64,000 nt of DNA from Doris montereyensis (GCA_037039925.1 JAXRKP010000654.1:45001-109000); one strand, 5' to 3'; shown: positions 22,397-35,240, counted from the stretch's first letter. Translations and numbers: made by a program. Notes: generated by a model from the sequence alone, not told the origin.

Positions 22397-23401
22397 CCGG
22401 GCAGTGGACAGGTGAGTATCTGTACGGGAGTAAATGATCCAACCCTCCACGAGTCTCCTGCTGCCTTGCAGGCAGGTCTTGGCTGACCAAAGGCTAAGGG
22501 AGTTAACCCTGACAGAAAACAACCTGCTGCCTTGCAGGTCGGTCTTGACTGACCAAAGGCTAAGGGGCAGGGAGAATTTAGAACAAGTTCAAAGCTACAA
22601 TAATCTAGGAGTAATGATTAACTCAGAGGAAAAACTAAGAAGAAATCAGCCAGAGAATCAAAAAGGCAAGTGCAATATATAACCATATAGTTAATGTAAT
22701 GACACAAGACAATATGAAAGCCCCATAGGAACAAAGACAGAGACAAACACAAGGAATAGACAGAAAAAAACCAGGCCACCATGGGGATCGAACCCGCGAC
22801 CTCTGCATCGGCACCCATCGCCTCGCAATGAAAAAAAGCGTGCTACCAATCGAGCTAACTACGCTCCTAAATATAGGAAAGGCATTTGTAGGTAAGCAAG
22901 AATTGTCAACAAAAACCAAAATGACAATATACAATACAGTTTATTGCCCTACTCTCCTCTATGGCAATGAAGCTTGGACTTTAGACAGTAGAGAATACAG
23001 TAGAGTACAGGCAGCTGAAATGAAATATCTAAGAAGAGTAGTAGGCAAAACTAAAAGAGACAAAATCAGAAACACGACAATAAGAGATCAAACCAAAGCA
23101 GATGGCACAAAAACTAAGATAGAAACAAATCAATTGAGATGGTTTGGGCATGTAAACAGAATGAATGACAATAGAATAGCTAAATCAGTATACAGTGCTA
23201 AAGCCCAAGGTAAAAAATCGAAAAGGCAGACCTTGGAGAAAGTGGGAAGAAGATATAAAAGAGGCAGTGAAGCATAGAAATTTAACTATTTTGGAAGGAA
23301 ACAGAAAATGCCAGGACAGGGCATCCTGGAGAAAGATCATCTGGGGCATCTGAACCCATACACCGAAAGGTAGAATGGGAACTGATAAAGAAAGGAAAGA
23401 A
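22397..23401 (+). mobile_element. RTE-like LINE copy a (leader plus 3' end, interrupted by a SINE)
   Basis: It starts CCGGGCAGTGGACAGG and carries two leader monomers (from 22,457 and 22,523). It then jumps at about 22,567 from CTAAGGG straight to GCAGGGAGAATTTAGAACAA, deep in the reverse-transcriptase thumb. The remaining code includes GKAFVGKQELSTKTKM, YCPTLLYGNEAWTLDS, VQAAEMKYLRRVVGKTKRDK and LRWFGHVNRMNDNRIAKSVY, the typical LINE C-terminus. A perfect 13-bp duplication AGGATTGTAAAAT flanks it at 22,384-22,396 and 23,402-23,414, so the deletion derivative may have been inserted as such. A SINE lies at 22,691-22,866. Confidence 0.9.
22691..22866 (-). mobile_element. tRNA-derived SINE inserted in LINE copy a
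   Basis: On the minus strand it begins GGAGCGTAGTTAGCTCGATT and GGTAGCACGC (A-box) and then has GAGGTCGCGGGTTCGATCCC (B-box), followed by a T-rich body. The LINE is continuous on both sides when this block is removed (ATAACCATATAG then GAAAGGCATTTGTAG). The flanks AACCATATAG and CTAAATATAG look like a decayed target duplication. The missing cloverleaf pairing and long anticodon-region T-run rule out a functional tRNA gene. Confidence 0.85.
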
Positions 23402-23414
23402 AGGATTGTAAAAT

Positions 23415-24465
23415 TTTACAAGTGACCTTACTACATAAACTAAGAGAAAATGGACCTTACTATAAAAATTAAACTAAAGAGAAAATGGAGTTCGATCCAA
23501 ATAAATGCTACTACTAAATGTATGCAAAAAGCGAAAATTGTAAACTCAGACTACTACATACATAATTAAAAACTTGAAACAACAGAAACTGCTTTTACCT
23601 GAGAATATCAAATAATAAATTACAATGGAAAGAAAAATATAGAGAGGTAAAAAGTAATTGGCCCGTTAGTTGTCTTTGAAAGAAACTTGTACAACCATCT
23701 TAATTTTGTTAAAGAGAAATGCTTTATAGAAGCTGTGTCTGGGACCCAACCACCAGACATACACACATACAAGAAAACGAGAAAGTGCAAAAGAGTGCTA
23801 AACACTTTGTAACCAACAATTACAACACAATATTAAGGAAACTCCAAAACCAACATGAATCAATTACAATGGATACCTTAGGAAGAACATAAAGCCAGCA
23901 GTAAGATAACTATTTTCTTTAAAGCTCAATGGCCAATTTTTAATCGCATTAGACCAGCTTACAATTAATACAAGAACAACTACATCAGGTTGTCAAACAA
24001 ACATGGTCCCATATTAAAACGTTGGTTGTCATTTGGACTCATTTTACCCTAGTACATTAAGACTGTTAAGCAACCTGCCAACAAAACTAAAGCTTAACAA
24101 TAGCACCAAAGACTTCAAGAAAAGAATCAAATATATCACTTTAAAATCAAAATTAGATTTAATAACTCATAGTCAAATTAAAATTTATGCTTTGCTGACA
24201 TTAATACCCAAGAATTGAGTTATGCAGCTACCATAAAAAGAAAAGAAGGAGAAATCTAAAATTACCTGTGAAACATGGTTGATTTGAAAATACAATCAAT
24301 AAAATAAATATAAGACGATGTCAACAATGTTTCAGTGCCACACCTGCAAAACAAAACAAAAGTACTTTTACTTTGTATATATCAAAACATCAAGATAATC
24401 TATTGTAGACATAGACATGAGCTATCTACATACTGACAATATAATATGAATAGTATTATTTTACT
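23415..24465. other. No gene seen
   Basis: AT-rich sequence with a short local duplication near 23,400-23,480 (AAATTTTACAAGTGACCTTAC and AAAATGGACCTTACTATAAAA). No coding or element signature is recognised. Confidence 0.45.
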
Positions 24466-24469
24466 TCAA

Positions 24470-24755
24470 GTAGGTGGTTGTTTTGTTGTTAAATGTAGCT
24501 ATGCTGATGTTACAGGAGCCGTGTTGATGTAACACATTTAAGGGAAATTTGAGGTAATTCCTTGGCATTGACCAATCAAAATACACAGTACACAAATGGG
24601 TCATATTTATTACAAGATGAACTATTTTTAGATATCTTCCAACACCCTAGGATGATTTATTGAATCAAATAGGTTCCTTTATTTACATGACCTCTACTTC
24701 TGGTCCTTGGGTAGCCGTATTGACGTTTTAGAGCACTCTACGCTAGGTTTGGATG
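24470..24755 (+). repeat. Dispersed repeat D1, copy 2
   Basis: Same orientation as 11,570-11,840. Landmarks are GGTCATATTTATTACAAGAT, GAACTATTTTTAGATAT, CCTCTACTTCTGGTCCTT and TTTTAGAGCACTCTA. Confidence 0.7.
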
Positions 24756-24761
24756 TAATTA

Positions 24762-24775
24762 TAATATATATATAT

Positions 24776-24830
<55 letters not shown>
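24762..24830. repeat. (TA)n microsatellite
   Basis: About 70 bp of alternating TA with two AA interruptions, directly right of dispersed repeat D1 copy 2. Confidence 0.95.
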
Positions 24831-24832
<2 letters not shown>

Positions 24833-24845
24833 TATATATTTACCA

Positions 24846-24910
24846 TAGACATCTAAGGCAAAATATGACAATAAGTGACAACTCCACTAATAAAGACAGA
24901 ACAAACATGA
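24846..24910 (+). repeat. Dispersed repeat D5, copy 1
   Basis: Contains AAGGCAAAATATGACAATAA, GTGACAACTCCACTAATAAA and GACAGAACAAACA. Related copies lie at 25,650-25,695 (plus), 34,043-34,083 (plus) and 34,795-34,845 (minus). Confidence 0.8.
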
Positions 24911-25649
24911 CTAACAAACACCATAGACATAGTGTATAGCTACCACTTCGATTACAATTCGTGCTAGATCTATATGTAATTGTCATGTTTTCCAATAACT
25001 AGATCTAATATAATATATTTATCAAATCTAATATTGTATCTCTTTCACTGGCTACGTAATAGATGTGTCTTGTGTAGATCCTAAACTTACAAAAGAGAGA
25101 GTTACAAAATTAACCAACATTTAATCTAGATTCTATTTCTAGATTCTAGATCTAGATTCTAGATCTGAAATACAAAATTCGATGACAAAATGTGCATAAT
25201 AGTTTTCTGCAAATGCTGTTGTCCCCAAAAGTTACCGCTGAAATTCGGACGATTAAATATCTATCAAAACAACTAAATGCGGCATCACCTCAAGTGCCTC
25301 CGACACTGATCTTGAAGGGGAAAATGTGAGATACAGAATATGACCTTCGAACTTTCACAATCATGTAGAAGAACTCTTCAAAACAGAGTGAAGAAATATT
25401 AGCTTTTCTTTCGTTTTCTTTTTGGGCAAGTGCTTCAGGAGTTGCCTCGTGTGATCTTAGTCTGAGTGATTCTTTTCATTGGCGTCATTCACCAGGTCGA
25501 TCATAACATGCAGTGAGGCCGTCTCTAATAGAGACAATGTGAATAAAGCATAAAAATCAAGACGAAATACAGACAAATGAATGGAATGAGATAAGCTGAA
25601 CTTATCAACAACACATACCATTAAAGTACCTTTTTTAGGCCTAACGAGA

Positions 25650-25697
25650 TAAGCAACAATAAGTGACAACTCCGCCAGTGAAGACGGAACAAACATA
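25650..25697 (+). repeat. Dispersed repeat D5, copy 2
   Basis: GCAACAATAAGTGACAACTC, CGCCAGTGAAGACGG and AACAAACATAATG; the most diverged of the four copies. Confidence 0.65.
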
Positions 25698-25814
25698 ATG
25701 TGATATTTTGGGCATAACCAGATTGAGACCAACCGCGATAGGGGGGAGGTTAGTTGCATTGCCCCTGGCCCCATTGGAGTATTTGAGGGGAGGCGGAGGG
25801 GGGCTGGGTCTCAG

Positions 25815-28800
25815 ATAATGATAATAAGAATGATAATAATAATAATAAGAAGAAGAAGAAAAATGATAAATGATGGCGTAAAAACAATAGTAGCTGGAGA
25901 TTTCAACTATGTCCTTAGTAATGAACTTGACATTATTGCAGGCCAAAAACATCCAAAAGAAAGCGTAAAGATATTCGAGACAGCAGTGACTGACTTAGGA
26001 TTGATTGATGTGTGGAGAAAGAATAATCCCAGTTATAAACAACACACATGGGCAAGAGAAACCCCTTATACTGCTAGACGTCTGGATTACATATTCGCCG
26101 ATGAAAGCATGATGCCTAATATAGAAAGTATAGACATCAGAACCCTTGGTTTTCTCAGATCACAGAGCAGTCGAATGCAAAAATGAGTCTCTGGTCAAGT
26201 CTCCATGACCCCTCATATATTAAACTGAATATTAACTTATTGAAAGACAAGCAATACATAAACCTTATACATAAAACAATGGAACAAATTATAAGTGAAC
26301 GAAGATATACGGACAGTCATCTAGCATGGGAATACATTAAAAAGGAATTAGTAGGAAATTAGTCAGCAATATACAGGTATAAAAAATCAAAATCGAACAA
26401 GAAAAAATAAACCTTCTAGCACAAATAAACGAAATAGAAAATGAAGTCGCTGAAGATCCACATAGTGAGAAGCTTAGGACAAGACTACATATTAGGAAGA
26501 AAGAACTGGAAATCATTCAAATGGAAGAAATCAGAGGTGCACAAATAAGATGTGAATAAAATGGATCGAAGAAGGAGAGAAGTGTAATAAATTCTTTCTG
26601 AACTTAGAAAGGAGGAGATCCACCAATAACACCATAAATAAACTAGAAGTGAAAATATGAATCTATTCAAACCACTTGAGATATTGGAAACAATAAAAAA
26701 TTATTATAGAAAATATACAAAGAGGAAAGAACAAAAGACATTATCCAGGCAACCAGAGCATTCACGTCTTCTTTTACAATACCAGTAATCCCAAATGCAG
26801 AAAAAGAATTGTGTGACAGGGAGGTTACTAAAGAAGAAGTTTTAGATGCTATAAATGGCATGAATAATGGTTCTGCACCAGGAATCGACGGCCTCCTAAT
26901 GAATTCTACAAGCTATTTTGGCAGCTTATCAAAGATCCTCTGCTAGAATCATTCCAATACAGCTTTAAAAAGGATTCATTAGCAGGGTCTCAAAAACTGG
27001 AATCATAAACTTACTACATAAAGGAAAATATAGGACAAAGTTCAAGAACTGGAGGCCGATCACTCCTTTCAAATACCGATTATAAGATAATCGCCAAGTA
27101 TTCACCAAAAGGCTGACGTCCGTAGTAGACAAAATCGTGCACATAGACAAGAAAGGTTTCATACCAGGCAGAAATATCTCTGATATGATTCGGGACATTT
27201 GCGACATCTTGGAAACAAAGAATACCATAGATAATCAAGATGTACTTGTCTCTCTGGATTTTGGGAAAGCTTTTGACACTATATCAATTCCTTTTCTTTT
27301 GGAATCAATTAAAACATTTGGATTTGGAGATGAATTTATGAAATGGATGAAGGTTTTGTTTCATGGAAGAACAGCTTCTGTTAAAAATGCAGGTTTTATC
27401 TCAAAAGAATTTAATGTAGAAAGAGGTGTGAGGTAAGAGTGTCCAATATCTCCATTCTTGTTTATTGTGGCTGTAGAGCTACTCGCCATAAGCATTAGAC
27501 AAAACAAAAACATAAAAGGCATAAGTACTGTCGAGGAAATAGAACCAATAAAAATAAAACAATATGCAGATGATGTGTCGCTGTTTGTCAAAGGCAGTGA
27601 TGATCTCAAGAATGCATTAGATCAAGTTGAAATATTCTCAAAACTGTCAGGACTGAAACCCAATAAAGAAAAACCGTTAGCTATGTCATTAAATTTTACT
27701 AATCCATTTCCTTGCATAATGCATGGAATAAACACAGTGAATGAAATAGAAATACTAGGTATATTCTTTAGAAACAATGAATCCGCAATAAGAACTGCAA
27801 AAAATTGGGATAAAAGAATTAACACAATTAAATGTATATTGACGCAGTAGGCAAAAAGAACTGTCAATAATGGGTAAAATTCAGATACTTAAAACGTTCG
27901 CTCTCAGTCAGTTAACCTATGCGATGAGAAGTATTGGTATTCCCGATGAAATTTTATCAGACATAAATCGAATATTTTTCAAATTTATATGGCAAAAGAG
28001 ATATACAAACAGAAGAGCAATCGAAAAAAAAAAAGAAGCGTTATGTTCAGTCCTGTTGAAATGGGAGGACTTAACATGCCAAATGTTGTAGAAATTCAAG
28101 ACGCATACCTATTAGATTGGGCTGGAGAAATTCATTGAATCAGAGGAGGGCTGCTTTAAAGATTTAATTGAAAAAGTTTTATTACCGTTGGCGGACTAAC
28201 AGCTTTTGAAGCAAATGTTTCTCTGAAACAATTTCAAGGTATGTCCCTTATTCGCAATGAATTTTGACTTCGGGTACTAAAGACATGGACAAACATAATT
28301 TCGGCAAGAGATATAAAGAAAAAGAAGCTAATATTTTCCTTTATTTAATAATAATAATAATAATACTGTAACTCACGCTGGAAAGGTTTTGCATGTGCAA
28401 TATCTTATAATTAAAAGGTTGAAATATATCAAAGATATTTGCAATGGCGGAGCAATAATAGTTTTTGAACAGTTCACTCAAAAATACGGTAATTATCCAC
28501 GGGGAGTATTAGATTATTGGCTAATATACAATTCGCTACCAAAAGATGGACTTTGACACGAAGCTGTGACGATAGGCCTTAAGCAAATGCTTTTTGGAGG
28601 TGAACCAGTTGGAGAAATTGGAAGAAAGGGATTCTAAAACTGATTAAAGGAACCGAAAGATCACATACAGAAAATATGTGGCTCCCAAGGTTTGACGTTC
28701 ATATCACAAATAAACATTGGAGTTTAGGATGTGTTGAGATAAAAGAAATAAGAGTGAGAGCTTTACAGTGGAAAATACTGAACAATATTTATCCAACAAA

Positions 28801-29380
28801 TATTTTACTACACAAAATGGGAATTCGCGACTTCCCACATTGTTCGTATTGCTCAGAAATGGATTATACAGAACATTTCTTTGTAGACTGCTCGAAAACA
28901 ACAAATCTATGGAAGATCATTGAATATATACTTTCTATGAAATTAGGTAAATGAATTGTTCTAGAAAGGAAGGACATATTACTTGGATTAACATTTGCAA
29001 TTGGAGTTTGCCAAACTGAAATTAAGGAGATAAATAGAATATTACCGGTAGCTAAAATGGCAGTGTCAAAGTAAAAATATGGAGGAGAAGGAAATCTGAT
29101 TGAAATATTCAATTTTAACGCAAAAATAAGAAATATTGATATCTAACCTAATATTTTCGTCATATATTTTTTTCTTTCTGTTTTTCATTTTTCGTTTAAA
29201 AATGGGTTGGGGGATTTGGGGGGGGGGGGGGTGGTTGTTATTCGGATGTTTTGTCTCGGGTATTTCACTTTATTTTATTTTGTCTTTATATTCTTTTTAA
29301 TGTTTTCGTGTTTTTTGTTTTCACGTTTATAGTGGGTTTTTGTTTTGAAATAATGAATTCAATAAAACAAGGAGAAAAAA
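25815..29380 (+). pseudogene. Degenerate L1/Tx1-like LINE, 5' truncated
   Basis: After an (AAT)n run the code starts inside an APE-type endonuclease: IVAGDFNYVL, LGLIDVWRKNN, TARRLDYIFADE. The reverse transcriptase follows in broken frames: NGSAPGIDGL (about 26,865), KKGFIPGRNISDMIRDICD (27,149), VLVSLDFGKAFDTI (27,240), FNVERGVR-stop-ECPISPFLF (27,412-27,460) and IKQYADDVSLFVK (27,550). Downstream come GKIQILKTFALSQLTYAM (27,872) and the terminal Cys/His motif DFPHCSYCSEMDYTEHFFVD (28,830). Order and spacing are those of L1/Tx1 ORF2. A T-rich 3' UTR ends near an AATAAAA at 29,360. Many stops and frameshifts show it is dead. Confidence 0.9.
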
Positions 29381-29384
29381 GAAA

Positions 29385-29985
29385 ACAAGAAAAGCAATGA
29401 TGAATGGAAGCGCAACAGACTGCACAAGCTAACCCAAAATAAACATTAACATATTTAATCACTATCCTAAGTTCATTTAACAGTCAAAATTTCTACAAGT
29501 AAGACTATCATTATAATCATCTCTTATACTAATTTTTTTTTTTAAAAGAGAAAAAAAGAAAAAAGAAAAAGAAAAAGAAAAGAAGAACAAATATTAGGGC
29601 AGTTGTTGTGGTGATAGAGGACGATAGTAATACTAGTAAAATAAAGGTGGTGTATATGGTTAAATGATAGTAGTGGTAGTGTTAGCAAACAGTCGTTTCA
29701 TTAATTAAATTATGCAGCATGTGTTGGGGGAGGGGGGGGGAGAGGTGAGGAAAATTTAATAAGAACTATTAGGATTACGTATGATTATCTTTTAATGCCT
29801 AGATTTGTATTGCAAAAAAAAAACCACCAAACAAAACAAAACAAAAAACTAAAAACAAAAAAACAAAAAACAAACAAACTATGGGATATATTGAAACCAA
29901 ATACAATTTTGTGACAATATATGGAAAGGCAACATGTGCGCCATTTTGAAAGCATGAGCACTCTAAACTGTCGTCAGGTAAGGTG
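29385..29985. other. No gene seen; A-rich and G-rich runs
   Basis: Contains purine runs (GAAAAAGAAAAAG at about 29,550-29,590), a G-run at 29,725-29,745 and (CAAAA)n near 29,830-29,875. Confidence 0.5.
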
Positions 29986-29989
29986 CCAG

Positions 29990-30085
29990 CCGAGCTTCCG
30001 GAACCTACAAGGCAGCAGGAGACTCGTGGAGGGCGGGACTCTTAATCCCCGTACAGGTATTTACCTGTCCACTGCCTGGCTGTAC
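29990..30085 (-). mobile_element. Solo 5' leader fragment of the RTE-like LINE, minus strand
   Basis: Read on the minus strand it gives CCAGGCAGTGGACAGGTAAA, TACCTGTACGGGGATTAAG, TCCCGCCCTCCACGAGTCTC and CTGCTGCCTTGTAGG, the same first 80 or so bases as the complete copies. Homology then stops. There is no coding part, and the fragment faces away from copy b, which starts about 420 bp to the right. Confidence 0.85.
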
Positions 30086-30503
30086 ATTTTTTTCAATAGT
30101 AGGGTTGAATTATTGGACCAAAAAAAACCCGGGTATAGTAGACCATGAACATCATGAGAATGTCTGTGTACGTCATTATCGTGTCTTTACAGTCTACGGT
30201 ATTTCTCATAAGTTGTATGCAAATACGTATGATTGTAGCAGGTCAGGTTCTACCGAACAAAATAATGTTGTATTTATGTTGTCTGTGAAGTGCATTATAT
30301 GAGAAACTGAAAAGGTAATTAGTGAGAAGTGATGCAAGACATGGGATACGTATGTCTGATATCTCCTTTGTTTCTTGTCTTCTCTTGTAAAACTGTGTAA
30401 TTATGTGGTGGAAAAGGATGTAATGTTTGTAAAATTAACGTTTGCAGTGGCTGCGCATTAATTTTTGCTCATTCTTCCATGATAATGCTTGTCAAGTAGA
30501 CAT

Positions 30504-33500
30504 CCGGGCCTTGGACAGGTAAGCATCTGCACGGGATTAGGCGGTCCCGCCCTCCACGAGTCTCCTGCTGCCTAGCAGGTGAGTCTTGGTTGACCAAAGG
30601 CTAAGGGGGGAGTTAACCCTGACAGAAAAGAACAAGGCCTGGTAGGGGGCCTCAGGTGCCTTCCATCTACCTGGGGTACAGTGGGCCAATCCCCTGCTTA
30701 TCCAAAACCAAACTGATTCAAAGAAATATAAATAATGATATACCCGGCTTGAACTTTTGAAGATGACTCTAGAAAAGAACGCAGACTGTGATTTTTTGGA
30801 ACATGCAGGGCAATAAATGGAAAAGGGTAAGAATTAGCTGAAGAAATGGAAAAAGTCAAAGTAGACATTTGGCTATTACAGAAACACAGGACAAGGAATA
30901 GAAAACGTAGGACCAAATCATACTTTAATCTTCTCAGGAGTGGATGTCAATGATAGAGCTAGAGCAGGAGTAGGCCTCCTAATGCATAAAAGGCATGAAA
31001 TGCTACTAGAAAGCTGGAAATTTATAAGCCCACGGCTATTAGAGGTAAATATTAAATCAAAAAGAAAGAGAAATTAAATTATTAATAGCTTATGGACCAA
31101 ACAAAGATGCCACTAAAGAAAGAAAAATATGTCTTCGAAAATGATTTACAAATAGCTGCAGAGAATATCAAACCCAAACAGGAATTAATGGTTTAGGAGA
31201 TTTAACCGTTAGAGTAGGCAACAATGTAGAAACATCAGGAAGAGTAATAGGTAAAAAGGAGAGACAACAACTTCTCCAAATGGAGAGAGACTAATAGATT
31301 TTGGCCTAAAGAATAACATGAAAATAGCTAACACATTTGTTCCTCATAAAGATATCCACAAATAGACAAGACTACATGAAGACAGATGTGAAAAGTCAAG
31401 CATAGACTACATAATAGTTAGCAGCTCCCCTTTTTACAGTACAATGGATGCAAGAGTAAACAGAGGAGCTGAAATATTTAGTGATCATCACCTAGTGATA
31501 GCCAAAATGAGATTATTAACTGAAGAAAATAAACAGAAAAGGAAAGAGAAGAAAGCTTCTAAACTCAAAATAGAAGAACTAAATAAACCAATAGTAAAAC
31601 AGATATACCAATCCATGATAAAAAGATATATCAGTGAAAGGCAGATGGATCTAAAGGAAATCACAATAGAAGAAAAGTGGCAAATATATAAATAAACACT
31701 CCTCAGTTGTACTGAGGTCTGTGGTAGGAAACAAATTAAAGGAGATAGGAAAAGAACAGCATGGTGGAATGAGAATGTCAAGACTAAGATCAAAGAAAAG
31801 AAGGATGCCTGGAAGAAATACTTGCAAACAAAGAGACCAGAGGACAGATTATGTGAGCTATCGCCAAAGAGGAAGTTGGGAAACCAAAACAGGAACAGTA
31901 GGAAGAGTTTGATAAAGACTTCAAGAAAGCTATCAAGGAAATCAAATGCTGTTCTGGGGAGCAATGAAGAGCATGAGAAAGACCAAAGCATGCCCAATAC
32001 GACAAATTAAGAACGCCAAAGGAGAAATAATGAAAAGGAGACAGCGAAATCATGGAAACGTTGAGAAAATATTTTCAACAATTACATAATCCTTCCAGAA
32101 CATACGAAATAAGGATTACAGATAACAAGTAATCCATAGAAACAGCTGAAGATGTAGGTATCGCAATGGAAGAACTCCAAACAGCTATAAGAAAAGTGAA
32201 ATTAGGAAAGGCCCCAGGAGTAGATCAAGTTCATCCAGAAATGATTAAAAACAGGGAAAGAGGCAGACAAACTACTACATGCAATATGTTAACAAGCATG
32301 AAAGTCCAAACAGGTGTCAGACGACTGGAATATGGGAACGGGTAGTACCAATACACAATAAAGGATCAACTATGGAAAGCTCAAACTATAGAGAGATATC
32401 ACTACTTAGCGTACCAGGAAAAGTGTATGCCAGGATTCTGGAAAAGAGATTAAGGAAAAGAGTAGAGGATCAGATTGAAGAACACCAGAGTTGATTTAGA
32501 CCAGGAAGAAGTGTACAAGACCACATATTTACAATTAAACAAATAATAGAAAAATTCCTTAGAGAAACATTGTCTTGCACCTGTGTTTTATTGACTTAGA
32601 AAAGGCATTTGACACTGTGAGGAGGGACGAACTATGGCATTCCTTAAAAGAGCAAAGTTTAATAGAAGTCATTAAAAGTCTTTTACAATAAACCAATATG
32701 TGCAATGAGAGTAGCTTGAAATGTATCTGAAGAATATGTTGTAGATATAGGAGTAAGACAGGTTTGTATCTTAAGTCCTCTTTTGTTTATCACATTTATG
32801 GATTCAGTCGCAAAGGCATCCTCAAAAATGAAGAAAATTAATGTAGGTATGTGGAAGCTCAAACCAGTAAATGTATCAATGTTTTCATTTGCTGATGATT
32901 TAGTTCTGTTTGAAAAATCAGAAAGAGACCTCCAGTCCAATATCAACATGATGAATAATGAATTAAATAAAAGAGGAATGAGAGTAAATGCAAAGAAAAC
33001 CAAATCAATGCTAGTAACTAGGAAAGTTAAGACACAAAATCTTAAATTGGGCAGGAGAATTTATAACAATTTCAAAGCTACAATTACCTAGGAAATCAGG
33101 CAGAGAATACAAAAGGCACGTGCAATATATAACCGTATAGGAAAGGCATTTGTAGGTAACCGAGAATTGTCAACAAAGACCAAAATGGCAGCATACAATA
33201 CAGTTTATTGTCCTACTCTCCTCTATGGCAGTAAAACCTGGACATTAGACACTAGGGAATACAGTAGAGTACAGGCAGCCGAAATGAAATATCTAAGAAG
33301 AGTAGTAGGGAAAACTAAAAGAGACAAAATTAGAAACACAACAATATGAGATCAAACCAAATCAGATAACATAAAAACTAAGATAGAAATGAATCAACTG
33401 AGATGGTTTGGACATGTTAACAGAATGAATGACAATATAATAGCTAAATCAGTATACAGTGCTAAAACTCAAGGTAAAAGACCAAAAGGCAGACCTCGGA

Positions 33501-33600
33501 GAAAGTGGGAAGAAGATATAAAAGAGGCATAAATGCAAAGAAATTTAACTTTCAAGGAAGGAAACAGAAAATGTCAGGACAGAGTAGCCTGAAAAAAGAT
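30504..33600 (+). pseudogene. RTE-like LINE copy b, nearly full length, decayed
   Basis: It starts CCGGGCCTTGGACAGGTAAG and has one leader monomer (30,564-30,631). The endonuclease is broken by indels but retains GVDVNDRARAGVGLLMHKRH, RGAEIFSDHHLVIAKMRLL and a GDL motif. The RT part retains LGKAPGVDQVHPEMIK, CFIDLEKAFDTVRRDELWHS, IGVRQVCILSPLLF, MFSFADDLVLFEKSERDLQS and the C-terminal TVYCPTLLYGSKTWTLDTRE and LRRVVGKTKRDKIRNTTI. The 3' end is cut at about 33,600 (GAAAAAAGATCATTTCCC), and no target duplication is seen. Many stops separate the frames. Confidence 0.9.
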
Positions 33601-34030
33601 CATTTCCCTAAATGATTAACGACAGCTTCCAACATGTTTTCCTATAAATCAGAAGAACAACAACAAAAAACGCAAGGAAAAACAAACAAGCAAAAACACA
33701 ATGAGAACGAAAAAACGAGGGTTACCAACACTTTTTCACGTTTGTGTGACGTTGCTGAGGGAATGAGATGAACATACAAGTAGTGTCAATATGAATTCAG
33801 AAGAAGAGGCATGCGTGGATTTGGAACAAAAGACATCGAAGTAATGTATCCTAATGGTGAACTTGAACAGTAGGCGAATGAGAAAATAGTGGGCTTGGAA
33901 GTGATCAAGAAAATGAGGATTTGGAAATAAAAATGGGCGTCCGTGTTGAAGTTGGGAGTAAGGTGGTAATACGTGCCGTGTCTGCAGAAACTGGTGACGC
34001 TTGATTTGATTTCATTTGTGATTTTACTCA
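33601..34030. other. No gene seen
   Basis: Unique-looking sequence between LINE copy b and the D5 repeat; no recognised feature. Confidence 0.45.
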
Positions 34031-34042
34031 CTTCCACAACTA

Positions 34043-34547
<505 letters not shown>

Positions 34548-34794
34548 TGTCACCTTTTATTACTTACTTATTTTCATATTTTTATTTCATCTAGGATCTG
34601 AACCTTCCACTCTCGCTCATTCTTCACACCCCTCTGCTACGTTTCTTATAATTGTCTTTTTCTTTCTTTCTTTCTCCTTTATGTTTTTCTTCTGATATCA
34701 CATTGTGTGATGCCGGAGGTATCACTTAGATCTAGATTCTACATTTTCTCGTTTGTTGTCTGACGAAGGGTTATACCCGTAACGTCACGTGTTT

Positions 34795-34850
34795 GCTCTG
34801 TCTTTATTAGTGGAGTTGCCACTTATTGTCATATTTCGCCTTTGACTTCA
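34795..34850 (-). repeat. Dispersed repeat D5, copy 4 (right arm, inverted)
   Basis: Minus strand: AAGGCGAAATATGACAATAA, GTGGCAACTCCACTAATAAA and GACAGAGCAAACACG. It faces copy 3 across the CT tract, making an imperfect inverted repeat about 0.8 kb wide. Confidence 0.85.
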
Positions 34851-34869
34851 CTCCACTGAGGCTCCTTCG

Positions 34870-35240
34870 TATTATTTTCCACAACTAAGGTGATCTCGGG
34901 GGTGTTGGCGAGGATTTTTTTATTTTTGCCCGAACTACCCTGTAAACAACCAAGGCATCTTTAACGTGCACATTCAGTTGTGATAATATGTACACGGGAT
35001 CTCCTTTTTATCGTCCGTCTTCGATGGGACTAGGTATTGATTCACCTATCAAGACGGAGGGGTGTGGATGATTTTACTCCAAAGAAAACTCGAGAAAACT
35101 TTTCGGCCTGCCGTGGCTTGAATCCATTAGGGGTTTTTTTTGGCTGCCTTTGGACTTCGGAGGTGGGAAGTAACATACATACGTGTATGTCAAAGCGGTA
35201 ATCAGTCGGGTGGATGAAACTATTTCTTATCAACAGTGCA
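34870..35240 (-). mobile_element. SINE-like family S1, minus copy, near full length
   Basis: Reverse-complement core: AAGGTGATCTCGGGGGTGTT, CCAAGGCATCTTTAACGTGC, TTTATCGTCCGTCTTCGATG and GGACTAGGTATTGATTCACC. It is followed by the head region to about 35,220 (GGCTTGAATCCATTAGGGG; ACATACGTGTATGTC). It lies about 20 bp beyond the D5 right arm. Confidence 0.7.

Noticed and set aside
22560..22575. Copy a junction as a retrotransposed spliced RNA
   Set aside because: The skipped segment does not begin with GT at any placement of the 1-2 G microhomology, so splicing does not explain it.
22795..22866. tRNA gene on the minus strand
   Set aside because: A-box and B-box are present, but the anticodon region carries a T-run and the stems do not pair. 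It continues into a SINE body and interrupts a LINE.
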